Source: Botryotinia globosa
Taxonomy: Eukaryota > Ascomycota > Leotiomycetes > Helotiales > Sclerotiniaceae
Assembly (NCBI GenBank): GCA_014898425.1
Contig: RCSZ01000010.1
Span: forward strand, 1,116,001 to 1,180,000
Direction of reading: 5' to 3'
Length of the DNA: 64,000 nt
The notes beneath the pieces are model-generated. The model searched no databases, was not told where the DNA came from, and was given only the letters and a program-made list of their open reading frames with translations. Positions 33,381 to 43,078 of this stretch are shown here, piece by piece (position 1 is the stretch's first letter; the number at the start of each line of letters is the position of its first letter). The position numbers were made by a program, and so were the translations under genes.

Positions 33381-34822
33381 GAGGAGCAGCATCATGAGGA
33401 TTGTGGTGGCTACGTGTGATGGTTACTGGATTCCAAATAAGTATTAGCTAGCAAATGAAAACGATATTGATACCCATCATATGGACTCATTGTCATCAAC
33501 CAGCACAGGAGCTTGTGCAACTCTTCAAATGCTGCAGTAGCCCATCATGTTGACACTCAAATCTAAATCAATGTAAGACTTAGTTCCTCATTTCCCATTT
33601 CCATGTTCTCGGTTATGATCTTCGAAATTCTCACAAATGCCAGCTATCAATTATGACTAGAGTCTAGAAGCCCAGATATAGATTGCAGAATACCTCTGAA
33701 AACCCAGGAAATTGTTCGCATTTCCTGCCTACTTGCCGCGCCTACCTACGGGTAACTCTTCACTTGCAGAAGCCCACGAAGCACCCTGTGTCAGAGGCGC
33801 TCAAGCCCCCCTCCACCATTCTACAAATTCTGCACCGTGTTGCAATGATTTCCAAGCGGTCTAGGAAATCCTAGCAGCAATAGCCATCATACGATCAGCA
33901 TGTGGAAATTTTCGCCGTGCGTGGCGAAAGAAAGAAAATGCAGCCGCAGGGCTTGCAGATGTCTGCAGTGGCTTATGCAGCGGCTTCCGAATAGGATCAT
34001 CGGCTTTGTGGGCTTGATGAGAGATGATTGCGACTTGGAAGGTTTGGTAGGGAGGCTCGGGTGGGAGGGAATTGCAGGGGAGGGAATGGGCTTTGGTTAG
34101 AGGGCTATTTGTGTGTGTGTATGTGTGTGATATCCAAAACCAGGTTTTGGGCTAGGGAAAGGGTTATTTAGGGGTTTGGGGGTTTGGTGGGGCAGGGGAA
34201 GAGAGACTAAGTGAGGGGTTGGAGATTGAGTTCTGGAATGGAAGGTTGGCGGGTTAGCCGCTTTAAATTCGTAATTTATTTTCCTAGGTTGTGGACTATG
34301 CTTTTAGTGTCTAGTCTTCACCGATGGGGGTTCTGGGAAGGGTTCTATTAGGGGGTTCTGGCCGGGGAACTGGAATTTCACTGTTTTGGCTTGGCTTGGT
34401 GGAAATTACGGAGATGTTGGTACAGCTAGCTAGACCGGATGTCTAGGTCCGTAGAACTTCTGGTTTACGTGGTGTTTGGAATTTTGTATGTTTTGGCAGC
34501 AGGAATAGTTGAACACTTTGAAGTATCATGCACGAATTGGCAGTCATTGTGTGTGAAGATGTATCGATAGAGAAAAAGATATTCATCATTCATTATCTTT
34601 CTTGGACATGTAAAATATTTCATCGATTCATTCCACTATCCCGAAAGTCACTTTTCTAACATGCTATTTCGTCATGCTGCAGTTGTTCGTCGTATATCTC
34701 CAGTATCATTATCATAAAGTACATCTCATCACCTAACGCCCAAATCTGGCTTTTCCTTATGATGCTGTGTGTGTATATCCAGATTGTGCTTCCAGATCGC
34801 GTGCCTATAATCTAACATTAGC
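33381..34822. other. 1.4-kb convergent intergenic region
   Basis: No supported gene. The part from 34010 to 34400 is strongly G-rich on the plus strand, with repeated GGGTTTGG and TAGGG-like runs (near 34150-34200) that could form G-quadruplexes. Short frames at 33683 and 33900 lack coding character. Confidence 0.45.
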
Positions 34823-35761
34823 CTAGAACGATGTTTGTGTAACACAATCTTGATGATTCTGGTAGATTGAGGCGGGAAAGGGAATCTTCGCACATACCTG
34901 TCGCTTCCGTCGGCGCATCACCTGTGCTTTCAGTTCTTTAACCACTTTTCCTCCATGGTTGTAACTTGTGTCGTTGATTGTCGCCGCCTTCGTACGGTAT
35001 ATCCCTTTCTCTCTGTCTTCCTTCATCCTGAAATACTCTCTATTCGATTCATGATTCTGATTCCGAAGGGTTCTTGGCCCATAAAAATATGGATTTCGAT
35101 AAAACTGCGGGCATACTGGCTTGTCAGGCTGTGCTGTCAAATGACAGTATACAGGTATTTGATTTGCAGGAGGTATACATGCGCTGAGCGTTTTTTCGAA
35201 ACCGTTTCTTAAAGATGAGCCTGGCGAAGAGTAATCCTGATCAGTATCTATCTTGAAACAGAATTGGAAATCGTGCCCGAGAGCTTGGGCGTAGATTTCG
35301 AGGTGATCGCATTCATCTTCGGGATAAAGGAGTTTTTGGAAAAGAATGGAGTAGTTGTAGCAACCTCCCACGTAGCCGAAGCAACGGTCTTTTTCTGGCT
35401 GAGGAAGCGTTTTGACTTTGCCGGCCAACCTCTTAAATGCACCGAATGCCAGATAGAGAATTCTGAGGGCCTCGTATACATGGAACGATTTAACTCTAGA
35501 ATCACCAGAAGCCAACTCCATGAGCTCCTTGGTGATGTCTGTGACCATTACGATAGAAGCTGCTACAAAATCATAAATTGTCTTCAACTCGTGGTTCGTG
35601 ACTCCTTTCATCCTCCGATAATGCGAGAGGTAAACCTCTTCCCGGGATTTCAAGCCTCCGAGCAATGTGATGACTTCGGAACTAGAGCGTGGAAGGTATT
35701 CTGGGTATTCGCCAGTGATGACGTTGTTTAGGAGACGCATGACATTGGTTATTGAGGACAT
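34823..35761 (-). CDS. Hypothetical protein, largely helical
   Basis: A 312-aa frame. The first 180 residues are predicted mainly alpha-helical (ELKTIYDFVAASIVMVTDIT, ALRILYLAFGAFKRLAGKVK) without a signal peptide. The C-terminal part is polar and basic, with VKELKAQVMRRRKRQ near the end. After that RKRQ there is a perfect GTATGT donor, and the TAG stop at 34823 could instead be an intron acceptor; splicing there would give a short alternative C-terminus. A CTAG acceptor just upstream of the ATG suggests a 5'-leader intron. No domain recognised. Confidence 0.65.
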   Translation of the reverse strand: MSSITNVMRLLNNVITGEYPEYLPRSSSEVITLLGGLKSREEVYLSHYRRMKGVTNHELKTIYDFVAASIVMVTDITKELMELASGDSRVKSFHVYEALRILYLAFGAFKRLAGKVKTLPQPEKDRCFGYVGGCYNYSILFQKLLYPEDECDHLEIYAQALGHDFQFCFKIDTDQDYSSPGSSLRNGFEKTLSACIPPANQIPVYCHLTAQPDKPVCPQFYRNPYFYGPRTLRNQNHESNREYFRMKEDREKGIYRTKAATINDTSYNHGGKVVKELKAQVMRRRKRQVCAKIPFPASIYQNHQDCVTQTSF

Positions 35762-36644
35762 TGTCTAGAAATTCGATTAGCTTTCTCTCCTTCATGATGT
35801 ATAGGAGGCTAAGCTTACCTCTCGATGCGTCGGACAAATTGTAGAATAGAGCAGTATAATGGATTTTGAGATGAACGTAGAGTTGATGATTGTATGTAGG
35901 CGTTCATTGTTCAAATTGACCCATTCTGACCAGAATATGCCACAATTACTTATATATCGATGGTGGGTAGCATACAGAGAGTACATAGATGATGCCCTGC
36001 ATTTGCTTCATTGAAAGCGGGGTGAAGAGGAGTGTTTGATTTGGGTGCCTTGTAGGCCAATCAATCCTATCGCGTCATGGATGACCATGTCTCGAATGGA
36101 AATTCCTTTCAATGACCAAGGAGTAGGCTGGAACATGGCAGTGAAGTATCGTTCTGTACCTCTACTTCAACCCCGGAGTTACACCCAAAAGTCGTTATTT
36201 CTGGACGCCAGCAGGCTCCCGTATATGCCCACTACTATTTCAGCATCGGTTCCATGACCCTGCGGTGTCTCGGATGTTTAATCGGTCTATAATTGGCTGA
36301 AATTGTGTGACAACTTTCCCCCAGCAAGAAAAGCCACTGGGGCAAGGGCTGGAACTTTCTCAACCTCACTGCTCGCTCAAAATTACCAGATCAGGAGATA
36401 TTCGACTTCAATCAATCTGACATTTGAACGTTCGTTTGTTTGTAAGATATTTGCGATTGTCGCGGTTACAAACAACAACTCAATGGATCTCGATGACTTT
36501 TCGATTTGGGCTTGAGATTACACCCACTCAGTGTAACAGTATCACTGCATGTAGATATTTCGAGTTGAAAATGGCGGTGATCAGACAATTGAATTTGATG
36601 TATCAAATAATGTCGAATAGCAAGAAGTACTTGGGCTCACTTTG

Positions 36645-36730
36645 AATATCAGTATCAATATCAGTATCAATATCAGTATCAATATCAGTATCAATATCAG
36701 TATCAATATCAGTATCAATATCAGTATCAA
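36645..36730. repeat. 12-bp minisatellite (AATATCAGTATC)n
   Basis: Seven near-perfect tandem copies of AATATCAGTATC. The period is a multiple of three, so open frames run through it on both strands; they are not genes. Confidence 0.95.
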
Positions 36731-37141
36731 ATGCTCGAATACTTGTGACAAGATAAAATTCATGTCACAGATCTATCTCCCAAGGAATTGGACAAATCTC
36801 GGGACAAAGGAGAGACAAGGTGATGGACTCAGATAGAGGGACCGGTTGACTCTCCGGTGAATCTGAGCGATATCTCGGCGAGGTTACAACTTACAACTTA
36901 CAACTTACCAGGTCTTCGTGAACCACAAATAAAAGGAGATAAAAAGAAGCATAACCATAACCACCTCAAGTCAAACCAACATTGAAATCTGACAGGCCAT
37001 TCAAACTCCACTAATAATGTCCGTGCGGAAGGATTTATGTCCAAATTTACCCCACCATGTTACTTAACTGCTCACCAGCCAAATTAGACATCGATGTTGA
37101 AAAATCGGTAACTGATCCCCCCCTTCTTCTAAGAAAGTAGC

Positions 37142-37146
37142 AAAAA
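37142..37146 (-). terminator. Pol III terminator (T5) of the tRNA-Arg gene
   Basis: The first run of four or more T on the coding (minus) strand after the tRNA 3' end is a T5, 42 nt downstream. RNA polymerase III normally stops at such runs. Confidence 0.7.
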
Positions 37147-37157
37147 TGATGTCTGTT

Positions 37158-37174
37158 ATCGGATTCAAACCGAT
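37158..37174 (-). promoter_or_regulatory. T-arm/B-box-like element in tRNA trailer
   Basis: On the minus strand the sequence ATCGG-TTTGAAT-CCGAT forms a perfect 5-bp stem with a 7-nt loop like a tRNA T-arm, and GGTTTGAATCC is close to the B-box consensus GGTTCGANTCC. It lies between the tRNA-Arg 3' end and the T5 terminator. It could be the relic of a second tRNA or an extra TFIIIC site. Confidence 0.5.
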
Positions 37175-37188
37175 GGTACTCAGGGTAA

Positions 37189-37286
37189 CTCCCTACACAG
37201 GGCTCGAACCTGTAGCCTCAAGATGTCATTCCGGAAGATTGAGTCCTCGGTAGAAGTCTTGCGCGCTACCATTGCGCCAGCAGGGA
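37189..37286 (-). tRNA. tRNA-Arg (anticodon TCT), with intron
   Basis: All four arms can be drawn. Acceptor stem TCCCTGC/GTAGGGA with discriminator G at 37189; D-stem GCGC/GCGC; anticodon stem CAAGA/TCTTG; five-nt variable loop AGGCT; T-stem ACAGG/CCTGT with loop TTCGAGC. The anticodon loop is C-T-TCT-A, then a 26-nt intron after position 37, then A38. The anticodon reads AGA codons. Internal A box (TGGCGCAATGG) and B box (GGTTCGAGCCC) are intact. Confidence 0.93.
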
Positions 37287-38026
37287 AATCGTATGATTTT
37301 TGAATGGTGGAGGCGTCTAAATGAAAGTCATGTTGAAATAAACTTTCAAAAGATCTATCATGCACCGTGATTGGTCGATTTGCTTTATGATTCAACCAAT
37401 TAGTCCCACAATATCCGAAGTGCACTCCGAATTTCGTCCGATGCTATTTCGAATCAAAAGCGCAACTTCGAACCACCGGAAATGCTCGTCTCTACAACAC
37501 CTCGTTGCTTTCAATGGGATCTGAGACTTTATGGAATGACAACTTGTCGATTACCAAGAAGATCCGATCGAGACTTTTCCACTTCGTAAGAGGCAGTGTC
37601 GAAGGATCCGCTGGTCCTTTGATGCCAATCCATCCTATTGAGGCTAGAAAGCTACGAGAGAGCATTGCGTGCACTCGTACAAATGGATTTGATCCACCAC
37701 GTGTAGCTCTACAACAATGACATTGCATTTGGAATTGTGAATACAGGGTTTCAAAAGGGCGCGATTGACAAGAAGGCGTGCTTGACACCTTTCAACGACA
37801 TAGGTAGGAATAGATGATGCATTTGGAATTACAATACAAGGTTTGGGCCAAGGCCGTAGCTCTTGCAAACATGATCATTATTAACCACTAGTTTGAGCGA
37901 CAAGATATCCACATATTCCTCCGTGGATACTTAAATCCTACTACGTACCCCGCGAGATAAACTATTGCCAAAGCCGTCCCCTGCCTCGAATATTCAAAAC
38001 TATTTGCATACCTAGATCCGTACGAA
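37287..38026. other. Divergent intergenic region
   Basis: 740 bp between the tRNA 5' end and the GST start. Short frames on both strands have no recognisable product. Confidence 0.45.
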
Positions 38027-38779
38027 ATGCCTCAAACCTCTACATACGGCACAGAAAGTGCAGCAAACAAAGGTATTGGCGGCATTCCTACTATCCATTA
38101 TTTCGATTTCCAATCCCGAGGTCGAGGTCAAGTAGTTCGACTGTTGCTCATCGATGCAGGAGCTGCATTCAAGGATATTCGGTACACATTTGAAGAATGG
38201 CCAGAACATAAGAGAAATGGGAAAGTTGCCGAGTTAAATCCTACGAGAAATGTACCAGTGGTTGAGATGCCGGACGGAAAAATCTTGACACAGAGTTATG
38301 CTATCCTTAGGCATTGGTCAAGATTGCTAGGCGTGTACGACGGGAAGAATGAAGATGAGAAGTATTGGGCCGATGCAATCTGCGATATCGTTGTTGATTG
38401 TAAGCGAACCCCCTTCATTTGAATGCCCTTCGAAAAATGCTCACAAACGATTACAGGGCGAACTCTGTTCATTTCAGCTTTCTTCTCTGACCAAAAAGAG
38501 GATTATCCGAAACATCAACAAGGCGATCAGAAGAAATACCTCAATGCAATCGAAACACACTTGAAGGGTTCGGAGCTTTCGAAAAAGGGACCTTTCATAA
38601 CTGGCAACGAAATCACATATGCAGACATGGCTCTATATCAATTACTCCACGATGAAAGTCTTACTAAAGATGAACGAAAAGGACTGGAAGAGTATCCGAG
38701 ATTAGTGCAATTAGTAGATGCTGTGGAGGACAGACCAAATATCAAGAAGTTCTTGAACAGCGATGCTTATCTTGGTTAG
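38027..38779 (+). CDS. Glutathione S-transferase, sigma/prostaglandin-D-synthase-like
   Basis: Two exons, 38027-38399 and 38457-38779, joined at a split T|GG codon (231 aa). After about 20 N-terminal residues comes the thioredoxin-like domain: IHYFDFQSRGRGQVVRLLL has the catalytic-type Tyr and the RGR/RGQ pattern of sigma-class enzymes, followed by the cis-Pro region RNVPVVEMPDG and QSYAILRHW, which bind glutathione. The C-terminal helical domain ends with TYADMALYQLL and a typical RPNIKKFL tail. The likely role is glutathione conjugation or peroxide detoxification in the cytosol; the substrate is unknown. The length is normal for the family. Confidence 0.92.
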
Positions 38780-40187
38780 CTGCGGGTATGCTGTAACTAG
38801 ATTCGTTAAGAATAATTCTGGCATAGATTCTCGTGCTTCCATAGAGGTTCTTTTATAGTTAGTATAATATGAGCCTATTAGTCCATATTTGTTCAATGCA
38901 TACCATGGTATATCTTTCTTCACTTAATATAGATGCACTCTTGAGTATCTTGAAGTTGTTGAGAACGAATCGAAGTTGTGAATGTGGATCTGACGGCCGA
39001 GGATTGTGTGTTCAACTCAAAGTGCACAAAAAAAGATGTGGAAACAGAAATTTTGTACTGAACATAGATACCCAAGTACTTGCGACTACTGGCATAGTTG
39101 ACTATGGTCGATTATGGAATTTGCGTCGTGGGATAGGTGAGCATCAAAGTTTGAGTCGTGGTGAGAAATCGAGTCCCAAAGGGAATCCGATGTGAGGCGA
39201 GAACGGATTGGGAAAGAACTTTCATCGGAATGAGATGGAAATTGTTATAACTCTAATTGATCTTGGAGATCAAAATGATGAAGGGGCTCTCTGCTCCTCA
39301 ACTTGCGGCGAATATCGTGAGTTGGAAATGTCTTTGCATCCATCATAGCGCTGCATAACTAGTTGTCAACATGACAACCATGGATTTGGTCTAATACAAT
39401 CATAAATCTCTAAAATCTTTGAGAACTTCAGAGATAGTTGTTATATCACCCATTGAGATTGACTATTTCTATGTCGTCCTGTCCTACATATGAGTAACAT
39501 TTTTGATAAGAGTCTCATGTTGTTATCAACGACTTCCTGACCGCATGTTGCGTGTTACCGGCACCATCGGCATCGATAATCTTGAGGAGAGCTCTGTGGC
39601 TCTTTGTGGTACGTCTTACAAGGACGTTGCAATATAAATTGCTCTCGTATTGAGCGATAATCGTGTTAAGGTTCACTTATCAAGGAGTGGGGCAAATGGA
39701 TTAGTGCCCTGTTCGAGCTCTCGTCACAACATTTTGTACGAACAACGGAAGGATTACTAAAAATAAACTGCCACGATATGTCGAGACTCGAGATATATCA
39801 TATATATCTTAAGCACGTCTTTTGGTTGAGTGCTCCGCTCAAGCTTGACCAGCTCATAGCTGTTACGAAATTAATGGTCAAGATTTAACTTCATCCATAA
39901 AGCTCTTTCCTATGTAGGAGGTATCAATTCATTCTACGTCAGCGTACATCTTTAAACAACAACGTCCCTGCTTATCAAGAGGTTAACTCGGATGTTATCG
40001 TGCATCCTCTCGTGAGAGGTATTTCGACCTGCCTCATTCAGTATGGCATCAAGGTCAAGGAACTAGGGTCTGCAGATCTTGAGGCGGGTAAATGCAGCTG
40101 TCCCTGCCAAGGTATAAATGATGGAGAAAGTTCTTCAGCCTTTTGAGTTGAAGATATCAATCACCTCAATCTATCCCACCCATTAAG
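38780..40187. other. 1.4-kb intergenic region upstream of the protease
   Basis: No supported coding frame. The right end is the promoter of the sedolisin gene, with a TATA box (annotated). The size suggests a regulated promoter. Confidence 0.45.
40113..40118 (+). promoter_or_regulatory. TATA box of the sedolisin gene
   Basis: TATAAA in the context GGTATAAATG, 70 bp upstream of the start codon, a usual distance for a strongly regulated fungal gene encoding a secreted enzyme. Confidence 0.5.
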
Positions 40188-42566
40188 ATGGTGAGAACGA
40201 AGATCTCCGGCCTTGTTGCCCTCGTGGCTCTCACACTTGAAGTGAGTGCGATTGTTGCACCACGTCATTTGGAAGTCCACGAAAAAAGAGAAAGTTTACA
40301 CCCGAGATGGTCGAAAAAAGATCGTGTAGAGTCACATAAATTATTGCCTATGCGAATTGGCCTGACCCAAAACAATCTTGATAAAGGGCATGACCATTTG
40401 ATGAAGATGTAAGTAACATCAACCAAGACAGGGGAGAGGTTCAAAGTTAACCAGCTCTTCATAGATCTGATCCTGCATCTCCACATTTTGGACAACATTG
40501 GACTGCCGAAGAAGTCATTGAGGCTTTTCGTCCCACTCAGCAAACGGAAGATGAAGTTCGAAAATGGTTGATTGACTCCGGTATCCCAGCCGGACGTATT
40601 ACTCATTCGGATAACAAAGGATGGTTTGCATTCTATGCGACTGCTGAAGAAGCAGAAAGTCTGCTGTATACCGAGTACCATGAGTACGAAGATTCGATCA
40701 CTGGTGGCGTTATGCCCTCGTGCGAGACATATCATGTCCCCAAGGATATTAGAAAACACATTGATTACATCAGTCCCGGTATCAAACTCCTTGCACCAAT
40801 TGAACACCCAAGCAATAAGTTGAAGCGCAATGCCGAGATGTTGGAGCATGAAATATTCAAAAGGAATACACATGGGTTACTACGAGATTCTAAGCACAGC
40901 TACAATGGCACCAATGCCACGGATTTGAGCACTTGTGATATTGCTATCACTCCTGCTTGTGTTGCTGCACTTTACCAGATACCACCTGCGACCTTGTCTC
41001 ATCCAAACAATTCCCTGGGTATTTTTGAGTCGGAGTTACAATTTTACACTCAAAATGATCTTGATTCCTTTTTCACAAACTTCACAAAGAACATTCCAAA
41101 TGGCACACACCCGATTCCAGCAAACATCGATGGTGGAATGCAATCAACAACTGATCCTTATTACGCTGGTGGGGAGGCAAACCTCGATATTCAACTTGCT
41201 TACCCGATCCTTTACCCACAGCAAATCACTCTCTATCAAGTTGACGATTATATCGTACAAGCTAATCAGAATGATACTTACACTTTTGGATTCAACACTT
41301 TCTTAGATGCATTAGATGGAGTAAGTTTCAACAATATGATCGAATGTCAATATTTAATCAGCTCACATCTTCTAGTCATACTGCAACTACACTGCCTATA
41401 ATGAGACTGGTAACGATCCATACTTGGATCAAGCCTACCCAGATACACTTACTGGAGGATGGCAAGGGTCACTCATGTGCGGTACCTTCACACCCACCAA
41501 TGTAATTTCTCTATCATACGGTGGACAAGAATCAGACCTCCCAATTTCATATCAAAAACGACAATGTCTCGAGTATATGAAACTGGGCCTTCAAGGGGTA
41601 TCATTCCTTTTCGCCTCAGGCGATTCTGGTGTCTCAAGTAAGTACAAAACATCGGCTAATTCGGATCAAACTTTCTTTTTCTTTGTAGAAAACTAACATA
41701 TTAATCTAGACTATCCGGGCGATATCGACGGCCCAACCGGCTGTCTCGGCCCTGACCTCAATATTTTCAACCCGACTTGGCCCGGCACATGTCCATACGT
41801 AACAGCCGTCGGCGCCACAAAAGTTTATCCCGGATATTCCGTCTATGACCCCGAATCCGCCGTCTTCGACCCTGCCGGCCATCCATACTCTGTCAATTTT
41901 TCCTCCGGAGGAGGTTTTAGTAATATCTATCCAATTCCTGATTATCAAGCTAGTTTCGTAGCAAAGTTTTTCGAGGATTACAACCCACCCTATCCATCCT
42001 ATAGCGCGTTGAGCAATGACACCGGGGACATTCAGACATTACCCGATATTGGCGCTTTGGCTGGTACCACTGGAGGTATCTATAACAGAATTGGAAGGGG
42101 CATTCCTGACGTCGCCGCAAATGGAGATAACATTGCTGTGCGTTTATTCAATTTCATTCTGACATAGTGATCTGGCTAACGAACAATAGATATACAACGG
42201 AAACGACTTTCAACTCAGCGGTGGTACATCAGCCAGTACACCAATATTTTCTGCTGTCATCAATCGAATCAACGAAGAGAGAATCAATATAGGAAAGGGA
42301 CCAATTGGTTTCTTGAATCCCTCGTTATATGCTAATCCAAGCATGTTGAATGATATTGTCAATGGAACAAATCCGGGATGTAGTACCGTGGGATTTTCAG
42401 CGGTGCCTGGGTAAGTCTTCTGTTTTTACTTTTTTTTCTTGTGTAATGTAGAGGAGTTTTGGATGGATAGAGTGCTAACTTGATGATTGATAGATGGGAT
42501 CCAGTTACAGGTCTTGGAACACCTAATTACCCAAAGATGTTGGAGTATTATTTGGGTTTGCCATAG
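40188..42566 (+). CDS. Secreted sedolisin (S53) / tripeptidyl-peptidase
   Basis: Six exons, 40188-40408, 40465-41320, 41376-41637, 41710-42137, 42190-42410 and 42494-42566, joined in phase (686 aa). A signal peptide (about residues 1-21) is followed by the S53 activation domain (SDPASPHFGQHWTAEEV) and the catalytic domain. The sedolisin triad is E311 and D315 in GGEANLDIQLAYP and S603 in SGGTSASTP; the oxyanion Asp lies in FLFASGDSG. The Ca-binding end is present (NDIVNGTNPGC, WDPVTGLGTPNYP). Such enzymes are secreted, active at acidic pH and release tripeptides or cleave proteins during nutrient acquisition. Several NxT/S sequons are present. Acidic-pH or nitrogen-limitation induction is expected from the family, not shown here. 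Confidence 0.95.
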
Positions 42567-43078
42567 TGGGGATTGATAAATGTTAAATTTTGGGATGATA
42601 TCATGATATTTTATGAGATAATCAAACCGTTAGAATTAATATCAGGATTCAATTGAATACCTAGACAAACAATGCCATCATCCCAAGGAATGGATACTGA
42701 AAACAATGCCATTGTTGTTCAATATCTAAACCACAAGTTGCTGTATTGCTGTTCTATTTCACAAATCGTTGCATTCACACCGCATATCGGAGATCTTTCA
42801 TCCAATGTGTCAGAATTCTCAGTATGTATTTAAGGCAAACCATGAACTGACTCTAAAGTTATGATTATCGGAAGTACGAAGTGTATAGGAACTCTATATT
42901 CTTTCCATGCTCAACGAGGAGCACTCCTCGCTTCAAAATGTATTAAACATGACGATTTCTATATCACGTAATGGATAGATACCCTTATCCAAGAAATTCT
43001 ACTTTAGCTCTTCTCATTTGACGATCTATCATTATCATCATCATCAAGGGAATACACAAACCCCAACTCCCGTACCCA
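42567..43078. other. Convergent intergenic stretch, no gene seen
   Basis: About 510 bp between the 3' ends of the sedolisin and kinase-like genes. No motif recognised. Confidence 0.45.

Larger units (their letters stand above)
35762..37188. other. 1.4-kb intergenic region with minisatellite
   Basis: No supported gene. Contains the 12-bp repeat at 36645-36730 and three copies of a 9-bp ACAACTTAC repeat near 36885-36910. Its right end is the trailer of the tRNA-Arg transcript. Confidence 0.45.

Noticed and set aside
36642..36836. Open frames on both strands through the ATCAGT-type repeat
   Set aside because: A 12-bp period keeps all phases open; no gene evidence.
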